Below are positions 1 to 8,765 of a stretch of 64,000 nucleotides of DNA, piece by piece. Position 1 is the first letter of the stretch; each line of letters begins with the position of its first letter. The DNA comes from Streptomyces sp. CB02366 (GTDB taxonomy: Bacteria > Actinomycetota > Actinomycetes > Streptomycetales > Streptomycetaceae), in contig NZ_LIVT01000009.1 of NCBI RefSeq assembly GCF_001905905.1, positions 62,001 through 126,000 on the forward strand, given 5' to 3'. The position numbers were made by a program, and so were the translations under genes. Below the pieces are notes generated by a model, which was not told where the DNA came from, searched no databases, and was given only the letters and a program-made list of their open reading frames with translations.

Positions 1-178
1 TCCGTCGCATCACGTGGCCACCGCCGCCGGGCGGGAAACGGCTCCTCGTGTCGGGGGCATTGCGGATGGGTCCGACCGGTGCCGCGGTAGCAGCCGTCGG
101 TGATCACCGTAGGGGTGGTACCGGCGGCTGCCCCGGTTCCCGAGTCCTCCCAGCCCCGCCAGTCGTTGCCGCTGCCGG

Positions 179-2602
179 TCAGGACGGAGGGGACGTCGCC
201 AGGTCCGAGGTCAGACCATGGCGCATGGCTTGGACGGTCTGTGCGGTGTTGTCGTCACCGATCTGTCGGTAGATCGACAGGGCGCGGTCCATGTCGGCCA
301 ACGCGTTGCGCGTCTGGCCCAGCTTGTGGCGGGCCTGGCCGAGGGCGGTGTACATCTGGGCCTGCCATTGCGGGATGTTCGATGCCGGCTCCCAGGCGAC
401 GGCCGGCTCAAGTGTGTCGACCACCTCTTGCCACCGTCCCTGGGCGAGGTGCAGGAGGCCGATGTCGCGTGCCGCCGACACCCGTGTCATTCCGGCGATC
501 AACGGTGACGGGGCGGTGGCGGGATCGGAGGCCAGTGCGAGCCTTTGCCGGTAAGCCCGCAGGGCCTGGCCGGGCTTACCGGTTCGTTCCAGTGCCCTGC
601 CCAGGGTGGACAACGCGTGCATCACCATGCCTTCGCGGTCGTTCACCCTGCGGAACCCCCGCATCGCCCGGGCGGCGAGCGGCAGGGCGCCATGGGGGTT
701 CCCGGCCTTCAACAGGGCCACCGCCAGGTACGAGTCCGCCCATGCCTGAAGCCGGGGGTCCCCGGCCAGGGCCGCTTCCGCTTGGGCCCTGCGGGCGCAG
801 TCGCTCGCCCCGGCGGGGTCGCCGAGGCAGGTGTTGTGCGCCCAGGAGAGGTAGTTCAGGTGGGTCGCGGCGGCGGCGTGGTCGGCCAGTTCGGCGGCGG
901 CGTTGCTGGACAGGGTGAACACCCGGGGCCAGTACCCCCAGTGAATCCAACGGTCGGAGAACCAGTGCATGGCTTCGGCCACGTCGATCACCCGCCGCCA
1001 CTGGCCTGTGGCGGCAGCCAGTTCCAGCGCGGCGAGCCAGTTGTCGGCTTCGGTCGTCAGCCATTGCTTGGCCGCCTCGATGGCGGCCGGCCGTACGCGG
1101 TCGTCTCCTTGCCCGGGCAGAGCCGTGAAGGCCGGGTCGAACCGGCAGCCGGCCGCGGTCGCGGTGTCCAGCAGCCAGTCCACCGCCCGTGTTTCGGCGG
1201 CGGTGCGCTCGTCTTCGGGTTCCTCCTGCTCCAGTCGGCGCCGGGCGAAGATCCGCATGAGGTCGTGCAGCCGGTAGCGGGCGGTGAAAGCCGATTGGAC
1301 CAGGCCGAACTCGACCAGCTCGTCCAGGGCGTCCTCCGTTTCGGCGTCCGGCAGTCCTGCCAGTACTGCGGCCAGTTCAGGGCCGCAGTGGGGCCCTGGT
1401 ATCAGGGACAGCCGCCGGAAGAGCCGCTGTGCGGCGCTGGACAGCCGTGTGTAGGACAGTTCGAAGGCCACGGTGACCTCCAGGTCCCCCGCGGTCAGTA
1501 CGTCCAGACGGCGTTCTTCGTCCTCGAGGCGGGCGGCGAGGCGGTCGGGTGACCAGTCCGGACGGCTGGCGAGGCGGTTGCCGACGATCCGTAGGGCCAG
1601 CGGGAGGTTGCCGCAGGAGTGGGCCAGTCGCGACACCGCGTCGGCGGTACGGCCGGCGTCGGGCAGACCGGCGATCAGGCGTTCCAGCAGATCGCGGGCT
1701 TCCGCGTCCGGCATGGACGGCAGGGGGAGCCGGGCCACCCCTTCCAGCCCGGTGAGCATCCGGCGGCTGGTGACCATGGTCATGGTCGCGCCGGTCGCCG
1801 GGAGCAGGGGGCGTATCTGGGCCTCGTCCGCCGCGTTGTCCAGGATCACGGCGATTCGGCGCCCGGCCGCTACGGACCTGTACTGAGCCGCCCGGTCGCC
1901 CAGGTCCAACGGCAGCCAGCCGTGGGCGGGGTCCAGGGCACGGATCAGCCGCTCCAGCACGATGCCGGGATCCAGTGGACGTGCGTCCAGGCCACGCAGG
2001 TCGACGAAGAAGCACCCGTCCGGGAAATGGTGCGACAGCTCGGTGACGGCGTGTACCGCCAAGCTGGTCTTGCCGACCCCCGGCTGGCCCGAGATCACGA
2101 CGACGGGCGCCGGGCCGTCCGGCGGGCCGCCCGCGAGCGAGGCCAACCGGTTCAACTCCTGGCTCCGGCCGGTGAAGTCAGGCACCGCGCGAGGCATCGC
2201 CATCAGTCCCGGAGCCGAGGCCGGGCCGCGTTGCCGGCCGGCCGCCTCCGGCGGGGCTTCGCCCGTGCCGGTCTGCGTCGAATGCGGTTCCAGCCCGGTC
2301 GGCTCCGCGTCCGCCGTCCGCCGCGCACCGTTCCGCACCGCGTCCGCCAGGGCCCATCGCCGGTGGAGCTCGTTCAGTTCCTCGGAGGTCGCCTTGCACA
2401 CCCGGGCGAACCGGGCGACAGCAGCGTTGTCGGCCGGCACCCCCTCCCCCTTGCAGTACCGGTGCAATGTCGAGGTACTCATGTGCGCCTGCTTCGCCAG
2501 GGCCTCGTAACTCAGTCCGGACCGTTCCTTCAACTCGCGCAGCAGCTCGGCGAAATCAGCTAACTCTTTCACTGTCTCCCCGGTCCCCGTCCCATTCGGC
2601 AT
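179..2602 (-). CDS. XRE-family HTH / NB-ARC ATPase / TPR regulator
   Basis: The 807-residue protein begins with a Cro/XRE-type helix-turn-helix (about residues 12-75, including the SYEALAKQAHMSTSTLHRY recognition region). An NB-ARC STAND ATPase follows, with P-loop GQPGVGKT at 172-179 and a VILDNA Walker B, and the C-terminal half is alpha-helical tetratricopeptide-like repeats. Proteins of this build are signal-sensing transcriptional regulators common in Streptomyces; the ligand is unknown. Leu14 is encoded by TTA (2561-2563 on the plus strand), so translation should depend on the bldA tRNA and be developmentally timed. It is divergent from the small secreted crystallin-fold gene, which is an obvious candidate target. 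No strong Shine-Dalgarno lies before the ATG; a GTG at codon 11 is an alternative start. Confidence 0.88.
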   Translation of the reverse strand: MPNGTGTGETVKELADFAELLRELKERSGLSYEALAKQAHMSTSTLHRYCKGEGVPADNAAVARFARVCKATSEELNELHRRWALADAVRNGARRTADAEPTGLEPHSTQTGTGEAPPEAAGRQRGPASAPGLMAMPRAVPDFTGRSQELNRLASLAGGPPDGPAPVVVISGQPGVGKTSLAVHAVTELSHHFPDGCFFVDLRGLDARPLDPGIVLERLIRALDPAHGWLPLDLGDRAAQYRSVAAGRRIAVILDNAADEAQIRPLLPATGATMTMVTSRRMLTGLEGVARLPLPSMPDAEARDLLERLIAGLPDAGRTADAVSRLAHSCGNLPLALRIVGNRLASRPDWSPDRLAARLEDEERRLDVLTAGDLEVTVAFELSYTRLSSAAQRLFRRLSLIPGPHCGPELAAVLAGLPDAETEDALDELVEFGLVQSAFTARYRLHDLMRIFARRRLEQEEPEDERTAAETRAVDWLLDTATAAGCRFDPAFTALPGQGDDRVRPAAIEAAKQWLTTEADNWLAALELAAATGQWRRVIDVAEAMHWFSDRWIHWGYWPRVFTLSSNAAAELADHAAAATHLNYLSWAHNTCLGDPAGASDCARRAQAEAALAGDPRLQAWADSYLAVALLKAGNPHGALPLAARAMRGFRRVNDREGMVMHALSTLGRALERTGKPGQALRAYRQRLALASDPATAPSPLIAGMTRVSAARDIGLLHLAQGRWQEVVDTLEPAVAWEPASNIPQWQAQMYTALGQARHKLGQTRNALADMDRALSIYRQIGDDNTAQTVQAMRHGLTSDLATSPPS
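2561..2563 (-). promoter_or_regulatory. TTA (bldA-dependent) leucine codon
   Basis: The complement reads TTA in frame at codon 14 of the large HTH/NB-ARC regulator. TTA codons are rare in Streptomyces and need the developmentally regulated bldA tRNA. Their position near the 5' end of regulatory genes is typical of bldA control. Confidence 0.75.
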
Positions 2603-2844
2603 CCCACGGTCGCTACATTCTTCCAGGTCAACCCAGTGCGGACATCCCAGTGTTCCAAAAGTTCAGCTGGAATTGCCGACGGGACGCCGAACGGTGCAAG
2701 CTCATGGCTGTCCAGACACGGCACAAGAAAAAGACAAGCCAGAGACCAATTCGAGCCACACCCGCCATGTGTGCCAGAAATTTGGCATGGACATTTCATT
2801 CAACGGTCGTGACGCCGGTCCGACCACGAGAGGAAGAAAAAAGA

Positions 2845-3216
2845 ATGAAGCTTCCCATGCGCCGCTCCCTCGGTGTCGCAGCAGTCACCGTAGCCGCCCT
2901 GGCAGCCACGGCCATGCCCGCCGCGGCCGCTACGACGTCCAGCCACGGAGCGTTGATCAACCGTACGAACTGCAACGAGAACGGCTACCTGGAGATCCAC
3001 AACAACAGCGGCCGTGACACGCTCTGCTTCGCCAACGCCGGGTTCATGCCCGTCGCCATCTACGGCGTGAACTGGGTCGAGTCGGGAAACAACGTCGTGA
3101 CCCTTCAGTTCCAGCGCAACGGGAGCGACCCGCGACTCGAGACCGTCAACCTGCAGCGGTGGAGTTCCTGGAACCCGGGCCACGTCCACCAGATCATATC
3201 GATTCGCATCCACTGA
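2845..3216 (+). CDS. Secreted beta/gamma-crystallin (killer toxin-like) protein
   Basis: A 123-residue protein with a clear Sec signal peptide (MKLPMRRSL, then a hydrophobic Ala-rich core ending AMPAAAA near residue 30), leaving about 93 mature residues. The mature part carries INRTNCNENGYLEIHNN, LCFANAGFMPVAIYGV and SGNNVVTLQF, the pattern of the bacterial beta/gamma-crystallin family that includes the Streptomyces killer toxin-like protein SKLP. The two cysteines (NCNE, LCFA) probably form the conserved disulfide. The start was chosen for the AGGAAG ribosome site at 2831-2836, 8 bp before the ATG; longer in-frame starts lack such a site. It is divergent from the HTH/NB-ARC regulator. Whether it is a toxin, protease inhibitor or structural protein cannot be read from the sequence. 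Confidence 0.85.
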   Translation: MKLPMRRSLGVAAVTVAALAATAMPAAAATTSSHGALINRTNCNENGYLEIHNNSGRDTLCFANAGFMPVAIYGVNWVESGNNVVTLQFQRNGSDPRLETVNLQRWSSWNPGHVHQIISIRIH

Positions 3217-4965
3217 CACCGAAGAACAGCCGGTGCGCCTTACTGGGCCTCTTTTCGGACGACTTCTCCATGGCGCGATCAACTATTGACCGGCCTCTTT
3301 CCATCCGTCCACGCTCTGACCGGTTGACGGAATCCCAGCCATACGGCACGGCGAACTCCTGGTAGACCGTTTCGCGATTGAGGCCCATCGCTCACCAGGA
3401 GCTTCGCCGACCGACTCTCCGCATATCCACGGAAGGCCGGTTCACACCCGCGCCGCACCTGGTGCGGGAAGGGCGAATCCGGTTCGTTCCGGTGCGCTGC
3501 GTGGCGAGAGGGCCTGCGTCCGCGCGATAGGACCTGCCTCCGCCGCCCGGCCGAAGTCCGCGCCTGAATCGCGATCGTGGGAGGTCCCGGGGGGCAGCAA
3601 GCCCTCTGGGACCCCTGGAGAAGGAGGGGCTGCGTCCGGAGTCGGGATGCGATTCGGCCGCGCGGAGTCGCGTGGCCGTTCGACCTGGACGGTGGGGGGC
3701 TCCCGGAAACCGGCGCCGGCAACGGGGCTTCTTCAACGGCGGCTGTACGCTCCCACGGGCCGACCGGAGGTTTCACGGTTCCCGGTCGCATGTTGCCGAC
3801 TGAAGGGCCGGGGAACATGCTCACCTGGCCCGTGGCTTGCGCCCTGTGCTCCCTCCCGACAGCCCCGTCGGCGGTGATGCCCCCGGCGCTCCGAAACGCC
3901 GCAACAGCGTTCTGGGTATTGCTTCCGAGCGCCCCTCCACCCCTGACGAGCCCACGCGGCCCGGGGCCAGGAGAAGAGGTGCTGGACTTCATCGGCCGGG
4001 TCGCCGGTGATTCCCCGAGGGCTCACGACGTTCCACGCCCGGCCGCGGGCCGCGACCCGGTCGTCGCCGTTCGTCGACACCCGCCGGACAGCGGAGCTGG
4101 CAGCCACCGGGAAGGACGATGAGTCTTGCCGCGTCACCCTTGAGGCGACTGCCGTGCCGGGGCCGGCCGCCACCGCTCCCCCAGCGAAAGCGGCACAGAC
4201 GTCTGCTCCGATGAACGCACCCCGGAAGCGTGCAGAAGACCACAGGATCATGCGTTCTCCTCGATGAGTGCGGTTCGTCGCGCCCGACTGATGCGGCGAC
4301 ACTGGCACGACAAGTGAGCGCCCGCCAGAAGCCTCCCCCTGTTCCGGACAGGCTGGAGCTGTCCACCAGCTGCCTTGCGGTATCGCGAACCGTGATCTCG
4401 GTGCGGCGGTCGCCGGCGAAATCCCCTGGTGGGCGACGGACGCTTCTTCCCTGCCCGGGCCGCGACAGAGCCGGATGATCGCCGAGTCCACCTCCTGGTG
4501 CCTGACAAGGCTTGCGCCTACGCCACAGGAAGGCCCGGGCGCCCACAACCAGGAAACCTGCGAAAGTCGTCGGCCGGGGGCACGACGACCGCAGCGCGCG
4601 CCGAACCGCCGGCGTGCGCGTCGATCGTGTTTCTTCGGGACTGCGGGAGGCGGGAGAAGGCCCTCCGCAGGCTGAAAACCCTTGATCACCCTCAGGGACA
4701 GCGGCCACTAACGTTCCCTCGAAGACGCCCGTCGTGAGCTCCGGCTGACGAGCTCGGGCACGGTTGGCGGGGGGCGTCCGGCTCGCGGGGCAGGCCCGAC
4801 CTGGTTCTCTTTCGAGGTCGACGCCGAAGGCCGGACGATCCGGCAGCTCGAACTCCAAGGGCCGGAGAGGACGGCAGGGCGAACCCGTGGGAGTCCCCGC
4901 TGGGGCCGGAGCGGGCGGCGGCATCGGCGGCCGTCGAGGGGCGACCGCCATCGTGGAAAGGTTGA
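3217..4965. other. 1.7 kb stretch without a convincing gene
   Basis: All six frames contain long open stretches, as expected at this GC content, but none shows a recognisable domain together with a ribosome site. The most protein-like piece is on the minus strand from an ATG at about 4251, where a hydrophobic Ala/Gly-rich N-terminus resembles a signal peptide but leads into low-complexity sequence. I read the region as regulatory DNA plus decayed remnants and do not call a gene. Confidence 0.45.
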
Positions 4966-5793
4966 TCAGTATCTGCGCCGACCGGCAGGCCGGCCCTCCG
5001 CTGAGCCGGGCGCCTCCGCGAAGAGATGCCGGTGCGACCGGCTCCAGGCCACCCTGGCGTCGAGTTCTCCCAGGAGGCCCTTGGCGACCCAGGTCGCCTG
5101 GGGCTCGTGGCCTTGACCGGCCAGGCGACGGACGAGGTCGATGTTCTGCTGCTGCCTGGCGATGACGGCATCGACCATTCCGGACGCCGAGGAGAGCCCG
5201 TAGGCGTCGCAGAACAGTTCCAGGCGCCGGCGGCGGTCCGGCGCGGTGCGGTAGCTCAGCCACCGTAGGCATTCGGCGTCGTCACGGAACGGCGCGACGT
5301 ATTCGAGTGCGTAGGCCACGTCGTCGAGGCGCGCGGCCGGGCACGCGAAGTCGAAGTCGATGAGGCCGACAGGCAGGTGGCCCTGCCACACGACGTTCCA
5401 CGGGCCGAAGTCTCCGTGACAGACCACCTCGGTCTGGTCGGCGGCTCGCCCCTCGTCCGCGGGGACGGCCCACACCGCCCCGTCCGGAGGCGAGAAGTCC
5501 GCCGTGGCGTCGTGATAATCCCGCAGTAGCCGGGCGAACGCCGTCAGCCCCCGGTCATCCGCGACCTTGGCCCAGCCCGCCGGCCCGGACTCTCCTTCCA
5601 CGTAGCCCAAGACCTCGCGGCCCACCTCGTCAAAACCCAACACACGGGGTGCGTGGGGGAAGCCCACCTCTTCCAGGTGGCGCAGCAGCGCATGGACCGT
5701 CTCCGTCCATGGCTGGACCGGCCTGCGGACGGTGTCGCCCACCCGCACGATCCGCCGATGGGGGTGGTCCTGCACGACGTCTTCGCTCGCCAT
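4966..5793 (-). CDS. APH-family phosphotransferase
   Basis: A 275-residue aminoglycoside phosphotransferase (APH/ChoK) fold protein. It shows the Brenner motif CHGDFGPWNVVW (catalytic Asp, metal-binding Asn) and the downstream LIDFDFA motif that supplies the Mg-binding Asp. The N-terminus holds a short kinase lobe (VQPWTETVHALLRHLEEVGF). The start at MASEDVV matches the usual family length; the upstream in-frame extension is low-complexity. Family members phosphorylate aminoglycosides, homoserine, choline or other small alcohols, and substrate cannot be assigned here. It stands alone between two gene-poor stretches, with no neighbour suggesting a pathway. Confidence 0.85.
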   Translation of the reverse strand: MASEDVVQDHPHRRIVRVGDTVRRPVQPWTETVHALLRHLEEVGFPHAPRVLGFDEVGREVLGYVEGESGPAGWAKVADDRGLTAFARLLRDYHDATADFSPPDGAVWAVPADEGRAADQTEVVCHGDFGPWNVVWQGHLPVGLIDFDFACPAARLDDVAYALEYVAPFRDDAECLRWLSYRTAPDRRRRLELFCDAYGLSSASGMVDAVIARQQQNIDLVRRLAGQGHEPQATWVAKGLLGELDARVAWSRSHRHLFAEAPGSAEGRPAGRRRY

Positions 5794-6495
5794 CCACGGA
5801 AAGCTACCCACGGCCCACGGGGAAAGCACATGAATTGCCCGGCTCCACAGGTACCTCGTTCCGGCACGCCCTCTCGCGCTGTCCGTTCTCGTGGGCCAAG
5901 CCGGCCTCGCTCCGGGGGTCTGGCAACCGAACGGTGCAACGAGGGTGGTCGGGGCTGCCGACGGGTTGCGGAGAGCCGGCCGGCGAAGGTGAGACAGCGA
6001 GATGCCCCTTTCGGCCACGCCGGTCAGCCGCCTCTGACGCCTCTGACGCCTCTGGCGCCTCTGGCGCTTCTGGCGCTTCTGGCGCTTCTGGCGCTTCTGG
6101 CGCTTCTGGCGCTTCTGGCGCTTCTGGCGCCTCTGGCGCTCTTCGGCCCGAACGATCCGTCGCGGGCCCGGGCACGGATAGCTCCACCGGGCCGACGGCC
6201 GTCAGCACGGTCTTCGCGCGGGCGCCGTTGCGGGGGTCGCACCGAACGATCGGCAGTCCCCGCACAGCGTGCGAACCCGGCCGACGAACACCGCTCCTTT
6301 CCGGATTGTTGTTGTCATGCCCCTTGCAAGAAGGGGAGCGGCGCGCTCCAATGGACGCGACTCAATGGAAAGGAAACTTTCCTAATAGAGCAGGTCTCCC
6401 CGCTGGGCTGTGTCCGTACACCCCTTCACGACTCCCCGGTACGCCCGATGTCCCACGTCCGGCGTCCGGCATGGTGCAAGAGATCGGAGAACCAC
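5794..6495. other. Intergenic region carrying a minisatellite
   Basis: This 700-bp gap separates the phosphotransferase start from the chitosanase fusion start. It holds the 9-bp tandem repeat at 6030-6137 and otherwise no recognisable coding sequence. The open frame running through it on the plus strand joins the downstream gene in phase but encodes a Leu/Ala/Pro repeat with no ribosome site. Confidence 0.6.
6030..6137. repeat. 9-bp tandem repeat, 12 units
   Basis: Twelve contiguous 9-bp units are visible: two GCCTCTGAC, two GCCTCTGGC, seven identical GCTTCTGGC and a final GCCTCTGGC. The period is a multiple of three, so any frame through it stays open: plus-strand Gly-Ala-Ser or Leu-Ala/Leu-Leu repeats, minus-strand Glu-Ala-Pro repeats. 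The homogeneous central block suggests recent expansion by slippage or unequal exchange. Confidence 0.95.
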
Positions 6496-8637
6496 GTGCG
6501 CATGCGCATCCCCCACCGCATTTTCCGACGCGTCTCCCGTTCGGAACGACCACCCCGCCCCGCACACCGCCGACGGCGCACCGGCGTGCGGGTCGCTCTG
6601 GCCATGGCACTGGCCGCGATCCCCGCCGCGGTCGCCCTCAACACCGGACAGGCGGCCGCGGCCTCCGGCCTCGACGATCCGGTGAAGAAGGAGATCGCCC
6701 TGCAGATCGTCTCGACGGCCGAGAACTCCTCGCTCCAGTGGCGCGAGCAGTTCGGCTACATCGAGGACATCGGCGACGGGCGCGGCTACACGGCCGGCAT
6801 CGTCGGCTTCTGCTCCGGTACGCATGACATGCTCGAACTCGTCGAGTACTACACGGGCAAGGTGCCGGGGAACCCGCTGGCCAAGTACCTCCCGGCGCTC
6901 CGCGCGGTCGACGGGAGCGACTCCCACGAGGGCCTCGACCCCGGCTTCACGACCGCCTGGGAACAGGCCGCGGCCACCCCCGAGTTCCGGGCGGCCCAGG
7001 AGCACGAGCGTGACCGCGTCTATTTCGCCCCCTCCGTATCCCGGGCGAAGAGCGACGGACTGCGGGTGCTCGGGCAGTTCGCCTACTACGACGCCATCGT
7101 CATGCACGGGCAGTCGGGCTTCGACAGCATCCGCGCCGAGGCCAGGAGCAACGCCCGTACGCCGGCCGAGGGCGGCGACGAGACCCGGTACCTCGACGCC
7201 TTCCTGGACGCCCGTGTCGTGGAGATGAAGAAGGAGGAGGCGCACGAGGACACCAGCCGGATCGACACCGCCCAGCGCGTGTTCCTGAGGAACGGCAACC
7301 TGGACCTCGCCACGCCGCTGGCCTGGTCCGTCTACGGCGACGACTTCCGGATCGACACCGACCCCCGGCCCGGCCCGGGATCGACGGAGCCCCCCGGCGC
7401 CGAGGCACTGATATCGCGCGGCAAACCCGCCACCGCCTCGTCGTCCGAGACCTCCTCCCTGACCCCCGGCAAGGCCGTCGACGGCGACGCGACCACCCGC
7501 TGGGCCAGTGCCGAAGGATCGGACCCGCAGTGGCTCCGCATCGACCTCGGCGAAGGGGCGTCCGTCTCCCGCGTCGAGCTGAAGTGGGAAGCCGCGTACG
7601 CGAAGCAGTACCGACTGGAGATCTCGGCCAACGGCACCGACTGGACCCGCCTGGCGACGGAGACGGCGGGCAACGGCGGGACCGACACCTGGTCCGGTCT
7701 GACCGGCAAAGGCCGCTACCTGCGCGTGTACGGCACCGCACGCGGCACCGCGTACGGCTACTCCCTGTGGGAGGCCGACGTGTACGGCAGCGCCGGGGGC
7801 ACCACGCCCACCGACCCGCCACCCAAGGGCGCGTTCACCGTGGTGGGCGCCGGTGACATCGCCGACCAGTGCAACCAGAGCGATCCGGGATGCCAGCACT
7901 TCAAGACCGCCGCACGCGCCATGGCGATCAACCCGGCGTTCTACATCACCATGGGCGACAACCAGTACGACGACGCCCACATCGAGGACTTCCGCAACTA
8001 CTACGACAAGTCCTGGGGCCGGTTCAAGGACAAGACCCACCCCGTGCCCGGCAACCACGAGGCGTACGACGACTGGGACAACCAGGACGAGGTCGCCTAC
8101 CGGCAGTACTTCGGTGACCGTGCCACCCCCCAGGGCAAGATGTGGTACAGCTACGACTACGGCAACTGGCACTTCGTCGCCCTCAACTCCAACCGGTTCG
8201 ACGAGCGCGAACAGCTCGACTGGCTGAAGGCCGACCTCGCCAAGAACAGCAAGAAGTGCGTCGCCGCGTACTTCCACCACCCGCTGTTCAGCTCCGGAAG
8301 CCACGGCAACGACCCCGTGAGCAAGCCGGTCTGGTCCATGCTGCAGGCAGCCGGCACCGAGCTGGTGCTGAGCGGCCACGACCACCACTACGAGCGCTTC
8401 GCCCCGCAGAGCCCGGACGGACAGGCAGACCCGAACGGCATCGTCCAGATCCTGGGCGGCATGGGCGGCAAGGACCTGTACGGCCAGGGCGACACCGTGC
8501 AGAAGAACAGCCAGAAGCGCATCTGGGACAAGTTCGGCGTGATGCAGCTCGACTTCACCGACACGACCTTCACCTCGAAGTTCGTCGGTACCGACGGAAC
8601 GGTCCTGGACACCGGCCCGACGTACAACTGCCGCTGA
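6496..8637 (+). CDS. Secreted GH46 chitosanase - F5/8C - metallophosphatase fusion
   Basis: A 713-residue secreted protein with three domains. After a long twin-Arg-rich signal segment ending near AAAAS57 comes a complete GH46 chitosanase (about 58-290). Catalytic Glu76 (in STAENSS) and Asp94 (in EDIGDGRGYT) are 18 residues apart, as in Streptomyces N174 chitosanase (Glu22/Asp40). A discoidin-type F5/8C (CBM32-like) domain follows (about 305-430: KPATASSSE to YSLWEADVYGS). A Pro-rich linker then leads to a calcineurin-like metallophosphoesterase (about 440-713) with all metal motifs: GAGDIAD, GDNQYDD, GNHE, FHHP and GHDHHYE. The start is GTG with GGAGA at 6486-6490; ATG 6502 is an alternative. 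Chitosan hydrolysis is well supported; the phosphatase substrate is unknown. Confidence 0.93.
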   Translation: MRMRIPHRIFRRVSRSERPPRPAHRRRRTGVRVALAMALAAIPAAVALNTGQAAAASGLDDPVKKEIALQIVSTAENSSLQWREQFGYIEDIGDGRGYTAGIVGFCSGTHDMLELVEYYTGKVPGNPLAKYLPALRAVDGSDSHEGLDPGFTTAWEQAAATPEFRAAQEHERDRVYFAPSVSRAKSDGLRVLGQFAYYDAIVMHGQSGFDSIRAEARSNARTPAEGGDETRYLDAFLDARVVEMKKEEAHEDTSRIDTAQRVFLRNGNLDLATPLAWSVYGDDFRIDTDPRPGPGSTEPPGAEALISRGKPATASSSETSSLTPGKAVDGDATTRWASAEGSDPQWLRIDLGEGASVSRVELKWEAAYAKQYRLEISANGTDWTRLATETAGNGGTDTWSGLTGKGRYLRVYGTARGTAYGYSLWEADVYGSAGGTTPTDPPPKGAFTVVGAGDIADQCNQSDPGCQHFKTAARAMAINPAFYITMGDNQYDDAHIEDFRNYYDKSWGRFKDKTHPVPGNHEAYDDWDNQDEVAYRQYFGDRATPQGKMWYSYDYGNWHFVALNSNRFDEREQLDWLKADLAKNSKKCVAAYFHHPLFSSGSHGNDPVSKPVWSMLQAAGTELVLSGHDHHYERFAPQSPDGQADPNGIVQILGGMGGKDLYGQGDTVQKNSQKRIWDKFGVMQLDFTDTTFTSKFVGTDGTVLDTGPTYNCR

Positions 8638-8659
8638 TCTCCGCGCCGTCCGCCGTGGT

Positions 8660-8700
8660 CCGGCCGTGCGTGCTCCGGCGGCCGGACCACGCACGGCCGG
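8660..8700. terminator. Hairpin after the chitosanase fusion gene
   Basis: A perfect 13-bp stem (8660-8672 paired with 8688-8700) with a 15-nt loop lies 22 bp after the stop codon. There is no T-run, as is usual for Streptomyces terminators. Confidence 0.8.
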
Positions 8701-8708
8701 CGAACCCG

Positions 8709-8742
8709 CCCGGAGCCCCGGTCGTACAGCCGGGGCTCCGGG
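8709..8742. terminator. Second hairpin, in the MFS gene leader
   Basis: A perfect 13-bp stem (8709-8721 with 8730-8742) and an 8-nt loop sit just before the AGGAG ribosome site of the MFS gene. It may be a second terminator or a leader structure. Confidence 0.7.
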
Positions 8743-8765
8743 CACCGCTTACCAGGAGCGTCTGT

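Noticed and set aside
3989..5272. 427-residue minus-strand ORF in the gene-poor region
   Set aside because: It overlaps the phosphotransferase gene in another frame and is Arg/Pro-rich throughout without a fold-like segment.
5804..6265. Minus-strand ORF with Glu-Ala-Pro repeats across the minisatellite
   Set aside because: The repeat keeps any frame open, there is no ribosome site, and the flanking sequence is not protein-like; treated as a repeat only.
5653..6495. In-frame N-terminal extension of the chitosanase fusion
   Set aside because: It would place about 280 residues, including the Leu/Ala repeat, before a perfectly good signal peptide; the GTG at 6496 with GGAGA is the likely start.
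6382..8745. 787-residue minus-strand ORF opposite the chitosanase fusion
   Set aside because: It is a mirror of the GC-biased coding strand with Val/Gly/Arg-rich composition and no domain.
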